Source of the DNA: Serpula lacrymans var. lacrymans S7.9
Taxonomy: Eukaryota > Basidiomycota > Agaricomycetes > Boletales > Serpulaceae
Assembly: GCF_000218685.1 (NCBI RefSeq)
Contig: NW_006763297.1
Coordinates: 1,702,249-1,766,248, forward strand
Length of the DNA stretch: 64,000 nt
Direction of reading: 5' to 3'
Translations under genes and position numbers: made by a program
Notes under the pieces: model-generated
Seen by the model: only the letters and a program-made list of their open reading frames with translations
Told to the model about the DNA's origin: nothing
Databases searched by the model: none
Shown: positions 1 to 9,112 of the stretch, piece after piece
How positions within the stretch are numbered: the stretch's first letter is position 1
Layout: the number at the start of each line of letters is the position of its first letter

Positions 1-340
1 TCCCATCTCTTGCTGGGATTTTCCCATATTGGTTTGGGATCATCCCATCTCATTTGGTATTTGTCCATGCTTAACTGGGATTTTCCCAGATTGGTTTGGG
101 ATCATCCCAGATTGGCTTGGGATTATCCCATCCTCTTGTGGTATTTGTCCACATTGAGCTGGGATCATCCCATCCCTTTATGGTATTTGTCCATATTGAA
201 CTGGGATGATCCCACCCCCTTCTGGTATTTGTCCATGTGAGAAGTGGGTAACCCCATGTTATGTGGGGACATGTACAGATTTAACTGGGATGATCACACC
301 CTATTTCAGGGATTTGTCCAGATCAGTGTGGGATGATCCT
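1..340. repeat. Palindrome-rich tandem repeat array
   Basis: Degenerate tandem repeat. The clearest units (about 139-260) are near 42 bases long and start with TGGTATTTGTCCA, followed by a palindrome of the form TGGGATNATCCCA. The GGGAT-N-ATCCC palindrome recurs many times in the first 340 bases. The short ORF at 10-240 is a by-product of the repeat and is not called a gene. The array runs off the left edge of the window. Confidence 0.75.
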
Positions 341-1400
341 CAGTAAAAAAAATCAAAAGTTGGGCAATGTCAATGGTCAGAATCAGTTTTGAAGGAAATT
401 ACCTGAGTTCTACATATTGCCATAAAAATGATAATCCAAAAAGAGTGGTGTGAGACAGCATCACTATCATATGAGAGACAGAGAATGTTGGCAGAAACCT
501 TACTTGGCATGAAAAAATATTTTCCGGATTCATTTCAATTTCTCAAGAATCTAAAAAAAGAATACCTTTACAGCACTCAGATTCTTTGTGGACTTAGATA
601 CTGTACTATACACAGTCAGCATATAGGCACCAGTCACCCCTTAGACCTTCAGCTGGTAGCTCCCAGAAATGGCACAACTCAAGGTATTAAATACCTAAGC
701 AGTGCCTAATTAATCCTCACACTCAAGTCATCTAGTGTAGGAGTATCAAAATGGAGATCTTGTGTATTATACTGTACATAGCAAGCATCCCCCTCTCCCC
801 ATAGACCTTCAGCCAGCAGCCCCCAGGAACCACTCTCAGAGAATGTACAATATAAGGTATCAAATACCTTGGTAGTGCCACAAAAGTGGTAAATTCATGT
901 TTTTGCAAGAACATGACTTTATGTTTCTTTTTACTATGTTTTACTTTCTACAAGGTCAGGATTTTCCTCACAGAATATGCCAGATCTAGTGTAAATCTAA
1001 TATTCGATGTCCTTCTGCAGATTACTTTGTTGTCACAGCATTTGTGTTGTGTTTCCTAGTTTTTACTTCAGTTAAGGGTATAATAAACCTTGCAAAAAAG
1101 CAGAACTCACATATCACATCTATCAGCAAGGACAACAGCATCTTTCTAGTGTATGGTTCCTGCAATTGATTATATCTAGAAATTGATAATGTTCCACATT
1201 TAAAAAAAAAGGGAATGCTTCTCCCCAAATTTGCAGTAAGCTACAATGAGGAACTTGTAACTCATATATTTCAAAATAGTCTTGATTATATTGGGCTAAA
1301 GTACCATTATTCAGGTGGAAAAGACTGGAAATATCTTCACTAGTTGGCCCAGCATTCTCACATGTTAGTATTAGCACCAATCCCCCTGATACCATGTGAC
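341..1400. other. AT-rich stretch, no recognised gene
   Basis: Short ORFs occur on both strands (for example 428-709 plus and 1123-1395 minus), but none resembles a known family and none has convincing splice sites. The sequence lies between two blocks of the same GGGAT-N-ATCCC repeat, so it may be the inside of an old repeat element. Confidence 0.4.
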
Positions 1401-1545
1401 ATGTGACAGGTTATTGGGATTATCCCATCTGAGGGATAATCCCACTATGGTACATGGTCTGATACCATGGGAAAATCCCAGAAGGGTGGTATTATTCCGC
1501 TTCTGGAATGATCCCATCCTTGCTGGAGCACTTGGGATGATACCA
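1401..1545. repeat. Second block of GGGAT/ATCCC palindromes
   Basis: Contains TTGGGATTATCCCA, GAGGGATAATCCCA and several related half-sites, the same motif family as the array at 1-340. The arrangement is irregular and no clean tandem period is visible. Confidence 0.6.
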
Positions 1546-1647
1546 GGAAAAACAAGCTCTTAGCTTTATACATTTACACAGATAGTTGAAGCTAAATGCT
1601 TATGTTTTGGGGGTGACTGAAGTGCCTTCAAACCTAGAAAGGGACAC

Positions 1648-2046
1648 ATGATTCCCCTCTCAGCTCCAGAAAGAGATGAGGTTTCAAGTTTCATAGATGA
1701 GCAACTTAGAAAAGGTTACATCAGACCTTTCAAAAGCCTTATGACGTCCCCGGTGTTTTTCATTCCTAAAAAGTATGGTAAAAAGTATATGATTATGGAC
1801 TATTGTTACTTGAATGAGTACATGGTTAAAAATATGTATCCGCTGCCCTTAATTAGTCAGCTAGTAGACAAGTTGGCTGATGCCAAGATCTTAACAAAGA
1901 TGGACCTCAGATGGGGTACAATAATATACGCATCAAAGAAGAAGATGCTTGGAAGGCCACGTTCATGTGCCACCAAGGATCCTTCAAACCCCTTGTCATG
2001 TTGTTGACCAATTCACTGACTACCTTCCAGAACATGATGAATGAGA
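1648..2046 (+). pseudogene. Ty3/Gypsy reverse transcriptase fragment
   Basis: A degenerate fragment of a retrotransposon polyprotein. The 119-codon open part resembles the start of the RT domain: the stretch around GYIRP, the FIPKK segment, YPLPLISQLVDKLADAK and TKMDLRWG all match the equivalent region of the intact pol at about 10000-10230. After a frame change near 1915 the sequence continues with NNIRIKEE-like and FKPLVM-like residues up to FQNMMNEM. It then stops abruptly at an LTR-like sequence. There is no catalytic YLDD box, protease or integrase. It is a decayed relic of a family related to, but distinct from, the two chromoviruses in this window. Confidence 0.75.
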
Positions 2047-2693
2047 TGTGTTACACACGAAGTGCTTAACAAAGTCTGAGGGTTTATCGAGGTTTTGAAG
2101 AGATTTATCCGAAGACAAGTTCGAGAATGTAGTCCTGAATAGAGTTCTTCCAACGAGAGTTGGTCTTCTTCTGAGTGGAAGTCTGATCTTAGGAGTCTAG
2201 CTTTGTAAGTGTAAACTGCGTAGAATTGTATTGAAGAATACTACTACTGTTACAGTAACACAATTTTTGGACCTTTAAATTTCATTCTCCTCTTCAACTT
2301 TCTTTTGTAGTTTTCACACACTGTGCCATGCGGCACTTTCCATTTTATTCAAACTCCCACCTTCTTGCGCTGCACTGCCTTTCTTTATTTTTAGATACAA
2401 GTATCTCACACAGTGAAGCTGGTTACACGGGCTGTGCCCCATGACATCATCAGCCACTGCCTTCATCAACTGTATAGTATACATGTACAAACAAACCTGT
2501 AGTAGTATATATACCCCAATATATCAAGGAGACTCCTCAGCAATTCCTCCTGTTGTTTACCCACAACTAACTCAGTCCTATCTTAAGGGGTAACCACTCC
2601 CTCTCATTACTCTCTTGCTTGTCTGAGTTGTGCGCCAAAGTAACTAACTCTTGGTTGTTATATCCAACCTTATTGTATGCATTTTTCCAACAA
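2047..2693 (+). repeat. Candidate LTR of a decayed retroelement
   Basis: The segment begins TGTGTTACA (or TGTTACA at 2049) directly after the broken RT and ends CCAACA. It is followed by a primer-site-like ATTTGGTGAATTTAGG. A TATA-like run (TATATATA, about 2504) lies about 190 bases before the end. No second LTR copy and no target duplication was found, so the boundaries are tentative. Confidence 0.4.
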
Positions 2694-3954
2694 TTTGGTG
2701 AATTTAGGTAAGATTCTTAACTTTACCATTTCTCAGGGATTTTCTTGACTCCTATCCATAGCCATATTTTTGCAACCATAGTAAAATGTGAGTAGGATAG
2801 GAATTAATATCAATCTGTATGATTTCTTACTTATTCAATTATAGAAATTGTTACAATTGATGTACCAGTACCTACTTACACTTCACTTTTTGTACTTTTA
2901 CTTTTTATTTTCTAAGTCACATGACTGATCATGTGACCATTTACTTTACTTTACATTTTCGGACTTTTCATAAGAAACATGACCAATCATGTGACTGGTC
3001 ACATGCTGAACATCAGACTTTAAACTTTATTTACAACTGTACAGTACCAACAACTAACTTGTTGAAACCTAATGGGTAACCACTCCCACCTCTTCCTCTT
3101 CTTTTGAGTGTTGTTTTCATTGTGCTCCAGTGCCCCAAGACTGTATCTTGTTGGTGTTGTCACAGAAATAATGTTTAAAACTATTTTTGTTGAATTATAA
3201 AGTTGAACCACAAACAAGTACACTGAATCACACTGAAAGACAATGCACAAGGAACTGGGGTAAAAAAAAATCACATCAAAAATAAATAGATTGCACAACA
3301 AGCAAAAAAATCTTACTGGAAGAAAACAAAAAAAAGAGCGAATTAGAAAAATCCTACTAAAACAAGAACAATACCTCTATAATATAATCAATCCTACTGA
3401 AAGCCAACCTCATTTGGTACAAACACTAGCTTCCAATTTCTGGATAGGAGTGTATCAGTAATATAATATAACAAACTGTAAATTTCACCATGATGGCCAC
3501 TTTGGAGGCATAAAACTAAATATAAAATAGATATTAAGAGCATTACATAAATGAACAAATAATTGAACATACCTTTTGTTCCTGTAAGGGTAAATCTTTG
3601 AAAAAAACCTTGAAATCAGATTTTAGTCCACCAGCGTTTTTGTCAAGCTAATCCTTAGCACACAAATTTCTTTGAAAAGAAGAATATACTATGAGTATCT
3701 TAATAAAGACAGAAGAATCACTCACTTTGGTGTAATGATAGGCAACACAGCCAGAAACTTGACTTTTATAACTTTGCTTCTGGATAGCTCAGGTTTTGCT
3801 GCTTCAGAGACCTTCAACAAAATGGTGCTTGAGCCAACCAGATTGGAATCAATGGATGACACAGTCACAATTGTCTCGATCGGCTTGCTATAAAGGCTTG
3901 CTAATGGATTTTTTGACTGTAAACTGTGTTAGCTAGAATGAATCAATAAAACCT
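2694..3954. other. AT-rich intergenic or decayed repeat sequence
   Basis: No gene recognised. A stretch at about 3050-3150 resembles part of the LTR-like segment at about 2560-2640 (both contain GGTAACCACTCCC and a T-rich run), suggesting a second, older copy. Two short palindromes lie at 2916-3005. ORFs at 3020-3301 (minus) and 3672-3893 (plus) show no family resemblance. Confidence 0.4.
2916..3005. repeat. Pair of CACATG/CATGTG inverted repeats
   Basis: GTCACATGA (2916-2924) pairs perfectly with TCATGTGAC (2929-2937) across a 4-base loop. CATGTGAC (2988-2995) pairs with GTCACATG (2998-3005) across 2 bases. The same core appears in both, about 70 bases apart. Confidence 0.6.
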
Positions 3955-4439
3955 AATATCTCACTCTGATTTTAAGAGCCTGTGATGCAGATGCAGTACC
4001 TGCAGCCTGCCAAGCAGATGTAGTTGGAATAGCTTGAGGGATTTTGGTGACTGCTTCCTCAGGAACCAATGTGGTATCATGGCCTTGATTGGTAGAGTTG
4101 GTAGGATCCACAGTTATGATATCCTTGCCATCTTGCTTATGTGATTGTTGGCAATAGGCAATTCATCCAATTACACTTGCATTTTTTGCTGTTATTGCTG
4201 TCATTATTTTCAGTCTTGACCTTGGATTTGCCTTTTTTTTTGCCATCCATACCATCCCAAATAAGTTTCTGAGCAAGTCTTGTGGATTTTTCTTCAGTTG
4301 CAGCCTTCCATTTTTCCTCAGCCCAAAATTTGAGTTTGAGGAAATCTTTGTGTGAATAAATTGGCAATGTCCAATATACACCCACATTATTGATCTTCTT
4401 CAAAAGAAGATTATATACATGTTTGTGTCTTTTTGGCAT
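3955..4439 (-). pseudogene. Unidentified ORF fragment, likely transposon-associated
   Basis: On the minus strand a 100-codon ORF (4439 to 4137) starts with the basic stretch MPKRHKHVYN and has a lysine-rich segment (KKKGKSKVK) ending in KCKC. A further open stretch in another frame continues to about 3955, so an intron or frameshift may separate them. I do not recognise the family. It lies just downstream of a CACTA transposase relic on the same strand and may be part of that element or of a Harbinger accessory gene. Confidence 0.3.
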
Positions 4440-4539
4440 GTGATAAGATAAGATTAGATTAGATGTACTTTAAACCTTTGTATTTGGTTGATATTGAGTT
4501 CATGTCAGCCTCACTCTTCTCCAGATCTTGTAGTACTTG

Positions 4540-5338
4540 TTGGTGGAGGTGCAATGGAACCTGAGGGATACTGGTATTATATTGACTATTGAATGTATCT
4601 GTACTGGTCCCCAGTGGGTTCATAAGCAGGTTCCTGATATGCATCCTACACATAAAGACCTTGTTTTTGGATTGCTGATAAGTGATGGAAGCCTGAAAAC
4701 AGGAATAGATCAATATTGACTGGTTTGTTGAGCCCTGGGATGATATGTACAGTCTGGAATTACACTTTTTAAAAATAGTGTTTGTTAGAAGAGATGTCAA
4801 ATATCACCCAAATGTACATCCAGCAGTCAGATGACTTGCTTTTGTATAACTAAGTGCCGTCCATGGAGAACATCAAAACTATATTGTCAGATTGAATGTG
4901 GCCATCTTGCACAGCATAAATGTAGTTGCTCCCAGTGAGAAAATTGTCATATTTGTTGGGAGAATCACCATCACTGTGTCAGACAATTTTTATGTTTGCT
5001 TTTTCACAATGTCGCATATTTTCTGCACTATTTTTACCTTTGCTCTGTTCAAGGATTTGTTGATTATAACGGGATGTGGAGCACTTGGGACATTTATTGA
5101 GATTGGCAAAGGGGCTTGTATAAGCAATATATGAATTAGGACACATGTCATGAGTTATGGACTTGATGCACATGAGTTCAGCTATGTAACATTTGATGCA
5201 ATAACATGAGGGGACTTGATTCTCATCTTGAGGATGTTGGATGTTTGGTCCCTCAGGGCACGGGAACAGGCGTGGGAGAAGGATTCTTTTGGCAAATGAA
5301 TGCTGTAACAATGTAAATACATGCTTCTTATATAACAA
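4540..5338 (-). pseudogene. CACTA (EnSpm) Tnp2 transposase relic
   Basis: Reading leftward from 5338, the translation shows the cysteine motif of fungal Tnp2-type transposases (HDMCPNSYIAYT...CPKC...RYN). Further on, across stops and frame changes, it shows an LMFSMDGT(stop)LYKSKSSDCW block and a WVIFDIS segment, then LFSGFHHLSAIQKQGLYV. The same blocks occur in the same order in the better preserved copy at 16.9-18.2 kb (MCINSCIAYTGP, LMFSMDSTQLY, SDCWIYIWVIFDLSP, FPGLHHLSAIQKEGLWV). In-frame stops replace key residues, including the glutamine after the DGT aspartate block. It cannot encode an active enzyme. Confidence 0.8.
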
Positions 5339-5583
5339 ACATATGTAAATATCATGTGAAAGACAATAATAGCCACAAAAGGCCGGTTGTAATCACAGAG
5401 TAAAGCTTCGGGCGAAGCTCCGAAGTTTGCTTACGTAATATAATCTCTACAGAGGATGCCTGCAATTGTAAGTGTCCCGGACTTTATTGTAGATACAGGT
5501 ATCTTCTGATGCATTTGTTGTCACTAGAAACAGCTCAATTGTGAAGTGCTTCTCTGGGCCTTTGAGTTCACATAGAGCTTGAG
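5339..5583. other. Flank of Gypsy-1, possibly the 3' interior of an F3 element
   Basis: No gene recognised. A perfect short hairpin AGCTTCG-GG-CGAAGCT lies near 5405-5420. The last bases (CTTGAG, 5578-5583) followed, across Gypsy-1, by TTCAGGGGGA at 13614-13623 would read as a polypurine tract in front of the F3 LTR. This stretch may therefore be the end of the F3 internal region. Confidence 0.35.
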
Positions 5584-6006
5584 TGTAAGGACCATTTTAT
5601 TATTTCCTTATCTTCGCAATGTCTTGGTTCTCGAACGCTTTTCCCATTACGCCTCTGGCTCTAGGGCTAGAGGTATCGTTTGCCGTTCTACTTCTCATAG
5701 CCCTCACAGGCTTTCTTAACTATCGTTACCACTTTATATCACAGATCAGAGACTGGGCATCACTCCCAGCCAGCCAGCACACTGGGTAGAGACTGGTAGT
5801 AGGCATCTCGCCAACCAGCTCCAAGCCCCAGTAAAGCCTGGTAATACTAATAACGCCTTATCTAGAATCGTACCTCATCATGAGGATGCGGTTCCTGACC
5901 ACGCGTAACAATCCTCTATTATTAGTACAAGTCTCTCACATGCTGATTAATCAAGTCAGAAGTCGTACGATAGTTACTTCCCCTTTTTCTTATTGGTTGA
6001 TTAATT

Positions 6007-6046
6007 CCTCAGACCACTTTTCGTATATTCTTCTTTCGGTCTGAGG
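6007..6046. promoter_or_regulatory. Perfect 9-base inverted repeat upstream of the Gypsy-1 TATA
   Basis: CCTCAGACC (6007-6015) and GGTCTGAGG (6038-6046) are exact reverse complements, 14 bases before the TATA box. Gypsy-2 has the equivalent GGTCAGACC/GGTCTGACC pair in the same place, with different outer bases but preserved pairing. It could be a dimer binding site or an RNA-independent DNA element in U3. It lies upstream of the transcription start, so it is not in the transcript's 5' end, though the 3' LTR copy is in the 3' part of the RNA. Confidence 0.6.
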
Positions 6047-6060
6047 AACAGACAGTTCCC

Positions 6061-6068
6061 TATATAAA
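6061..6068 (+). promoter_or_regulatory. TATA box of Gypsy-1
   Basis: TATATAAA, 27 bases before the proposed 5' end of the transcript at 6096. This spacing fits a standard Pol II start and independently supports where the self-primer begins. Confidence 0.8.
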
Positions 6069-6095
6069 GCCGTACCTATTCCTGTATGACTCCTT

Positions 6096-6106
6096 AGCTT
6101 TCTATT
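6096..6106 (+). promoter_or_regulatory. Self-primer: predicted first 11 bases of the Gypsy-1 RNA
   Basis: AGCTTTCTATT is the exact reverse complement of AATAGAAAGCT at 6281-6291, one base beyond the 5' LTR. In the yeast element Tf1, the RNA's own first 11 bases are cleaved off and prime minus-strand DNA synthesis. The 11-base length, the position at the inferred transcript start and the position of the partner all match that model. Confidence 0.8.
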
Positions 6107-6280
6107 ACTGAATTTACCCGCTTTACTCCTCAACAAGAACCTTTGAAGCTTACCTCTCAAAGTCCTCTACTCGCTATATTTGCTAGCATCTGTCGACCTC
6201 AAGCTCATTGAACCCTTACTCCCTGCAAGTGCAGAAGGAGATAGGTTTAGTTTTTGTTATAGTTTATCGTTGCCTCACAA

Positions 6281-6291
6281 AATAGAAAGCT
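6281..6291 (+). promoter_or_regulatory. Primer binding site of Gypsy-1 (self-primed)
   Basis: AATAGAAAGCT begins one base after the LTR end (6279) and pairs over 11 of 11 bases with 6096-6106. It lacks the TGG start usual for a tRNA-primed site, which supports self-priming. Confidence 0.8.
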
Positions 6292-6510
6292 CACTCTACG
6301 ATCCGTTCACAGTGCACCATCTCGCTTGAACCCATTATAGCCCTAACCCACCTTTTCCTTCATCCCTCGGACGTGTTGTCATTCACCGTCCTCCTACCCA
6401 TCCAAAACATCTACTTGCCTTCTAGCTAAGCTAGCTAGTTGTCCTCTCCAACATTCCTACCCACCTCGAAATAATACTCTTACTTGTTCTTGCTCAAGTC
6501 CTTACTCTAG

Positions 6511-7927
6511 CTGTCGTCTTTGATCACTTCTACAATCGTCAAACTGTCGAACATCAGAGAGAGCCTAGTAACGGACAAAGAACGACGTTCACTCGAGGAA
6601 TTCCACCGCGCCCTCAACAACCGAGACCTCCACGTTGCAGTACCTGTCAACGCTGCCACGAACCCCCAGCCTGCCCACAGCGACACAGAAACTGAGTACT
6701 ACGAAGACTCATCAGCCGCCTCTTCCCCCATCTCTGAACTAGAAGGACTAGTTCTAGCCGTCGACGATTTAGCATTCGAAATCTCCCAACTCCGTCAATA
6801 CGTCGCGCTTACTCGAGTACGCATCAGCAGCTGCTCAAACCTGCTTTTGGGAATCCGATCAAGCATCCAGAGAATTGTTCAGGTTCAATTTGATACACCT
6901 AGAGCACCTATCGATCGAAGTCTACGAACAGAGAATTCTAGAACCCCCTCATCGGAACGACAGTGAAGAAAGACGAGCCCTCAGACGACGAGCGGCAGAA
7001 CATAAAACAGCTCTTCTCATACTATCCGACGGAATCTCCCCACGCATCTATCACCTTCCGAACTACGTTGAAACTCCCCAACTTGCGTTCTCACCAGAAC
7101 AGGACGGGAGAGAGATCCACTACCTACTTCCCTGTGGAATCATCATCCACCGACGACCCTACTCCGCACCCTACCTAGAATTCCTTACGCCCTATCTCGA
7201 ACCATCCAAAATTGACGTATACGTTACAGCGTCATTTAATCCTACCCCTCTTGAACTTCTTTTTACAAGAATTGGAATTTACGAAACCGATCTCATCAAG
7301 TTCTATCGGGAAATACCATTCTTCTTCGACGTCCCCCTCACTCCCGAACAGAACGACGCCTTCAACCCACGAGATTATCTTAAGACAGGAGTCCACGTAT
7401 TAGTTGTCACCCCTTTCTGCCGCGACGCAATACGAAGGATAGTAGCCTGCATATCGCAATTTCGCAGACTAGTGTTTAAGATTGGACACGAGATCCTCGA
7501 AGGAAGGAATTGGGAAAGAGAACAAAGACAGATCAGGAACGTCTGTCGATTGTTCAGAGAATACCAAAACTACGGGAAAGAAGTTTTTGATTTAGTCATC
7601 CGCCACCCCACAGATCGTTTCATCGTTACCGAGATCAACACCGAGTTCTGGGGAGTGCTTATTCGAGGAAACAACAGAGTCTACTCGCAGTACAAACCAG
7701 GGTACCATCTGACCCACGGAAACTTCTCTTATATTCCTCCCGTCTCCTCGTTGATCCAAGGAAACGTTCTTATAGAAAGAACCCCCTCACCAGACGAAGC
7801 AACCTCGAATTTGGACAGTAATTCTACCACTAGCTCACAGGTAGAAAGAGATTTGGAAGAAGGAGAAAATATTTTTGGATTTACTTCTAACGATTGGAGT
7901 GACGAGTTTGATTACGATTCAAACTAA
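6511..7927 (+). CDS. ORF0: conserved, methionine-free leader ORF of Gypsy-1
   Basis: Two overlapping open frames precede gag: 6511-6966 (opens right after a TAG with a CTG) and about 6800-7927, in the +1 frame. Neither contains an ATG, and there is none in any frame from 6096 to 8072. The protein is nevertheless conserved in Gypsy-2. Shared blocks include a segment near LLPCGIIIHRRP (LLCGIVLRKRP in Gypsy-2) and one near VHVLVVTPFCRDAIRRIVA (SIVIVTPSTKDHIQRVVA). I recognise no known domain. Translation would need non-AUG initiation, splicing to another exon, or frameshifting; alternatively the conservation reflects an ORF no longer translated. The C-terminal 40 residues are acidic. Confidence 0.6.
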
Positions 7928-8072
7928 ATAAACCTCGTTTCAATCCTTCAAAGTGTTTTCCGAATATCGAAACCCAAGACCGTCCATAGAACCGGAGACT
8001 CCGCCCAGACAAACCCTACCGCTACCACCTACACGCCCACCTCCACCTCCAATTCCTCCAAAACCCTCATCC

Positions 8073-8993
8073 ATGTCTAACCCCACGCAGTTACACGGCA
8101 AAGTAACTCTCGCAGCAGAACCCTTCGAATTCAGAGGAGAGAAGGAATGATTCATAGCATGGCGCCAAGCACTACAGTTGTACTTAACCGCCTACGCCTC
8201 CTACTTTCCAGACGAGAAGACGAAGCTCATTTACCTCCTATCCAAAATCAGCGACCAAGGAACGTCGACAGTAAAAGCTTGGAAAGAAAACGTGCTTACC
8301 AAAGCTCTCGACGCAACTACCCCCGTATGGCCGACTCTCTCGACCGTCCTAACCGACCTAGCCCAAGTATTCGGGAATCCAAACGAAAGATCGCAGGCAG
8401 TAAACGAGATCGAGACATACAAGCAGGAGAATAAGCATTGCGACGAATTCTTTAGCCATTTCACAACGCTCATGGACAAGGCCGGATATGACGCTACCAC
8501 TCACTTCGACGTGATCAATCGTATTCTCAAAAAGAATCTTCACTCTCGAATCTGTGATTTCGTCATCATCCAGAGAGACTTACCAAAAACGTTTGCTGAG
8601 TGGAAAACGCAAGCCTACGCATGGGAGGCACGAAGAGAAGAGTTTCAGTTAGACGAAAGACGAAAGAGAGAAGTCACGCAGCCGTCGCGACCTATCTATA
8701 GACAACAGACGTATACGCACCAGCATGTGCAACAGCCGCAGCCACAGCAGATGGCGAGACCCCAGACGAATCAGTATGCAAGAAGGTTCGAGGATCAACC
8801 TCAGAGAGGTATATTCCCCGGACAAGGCGTACCCATGGATACAGACCGACAGAGTCGGTTCAGATTATGTTACGGATGTGGCCAGCTGGGTCATATCGCA
8901 AGGAACTGCCCTCTGAAGAAAGTTGCAACTAGAGAAGCAACCACAACCCAGGAGGAGACGAAGACGAAGGATTTTCTCGAAGGTCAGGAGTAA
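8073..8993 (+). pseudogene. Gypsy-1 gag (one in-frame stop)
   Basis: Structural capsid/nucleocapsid protein of the virus-like particle. The start ATG at 8073 is the first ATG after the inferred transcript start. The frame has a TGA at codon 26 (8148-8150), between FRGEKE and FIAWRQALQLYL, where a tryptophan would fit. Otherwise it is open to 8993. The C-terminal half is glutamine-rich and ends with a CCHC zinc knuckle, CYGCGQLGHIARNC. If the TGA is real the copy makes only a short peptide unless it is read through; a sequencing error is possible. The end overlaps the pol frame, which is -1 relative to gag. Confidence 0.85.
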
Positions 8994-9112
8994 GCACGGA
9001 CTCTCTGACCAGTAAGCACGGTTCGGAAAATGTATTTGTAACTGATAAATCAAAACATGTTTCCCAAAACCTACGTGCCGAGAAATACGCTAAGCCACAT
9101 TCAGCGGAATGG

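Larger units (their letters stand above)
5584..6279 (+). repeat. Gypsy-1 5' LTR
   Basis: 696 bases, starting TGTAAGG and ending CCTCACA. It contains the inverted repeat at 6007-6046, a TATA box at 6061-6068 and the self-primer at 6096-6106, which sets U3 at about 512 bases. It is matched by the copy at 12918-13613 with one visible difference. Confidence 0.95.

Noticed and set aside
10..240. 76-codon ORF at the left edge
   Set aside because: It is generated by the tandem repeat; the residues repeat with the 42-base unit and resemble no protein.
6147..6283. tRNA-primed binding site for Gypsy-1
   Set aside because: No TGG start or tRNA-like 3' complement follows the LTR; the perfect internal 11-base complement explains the site better.
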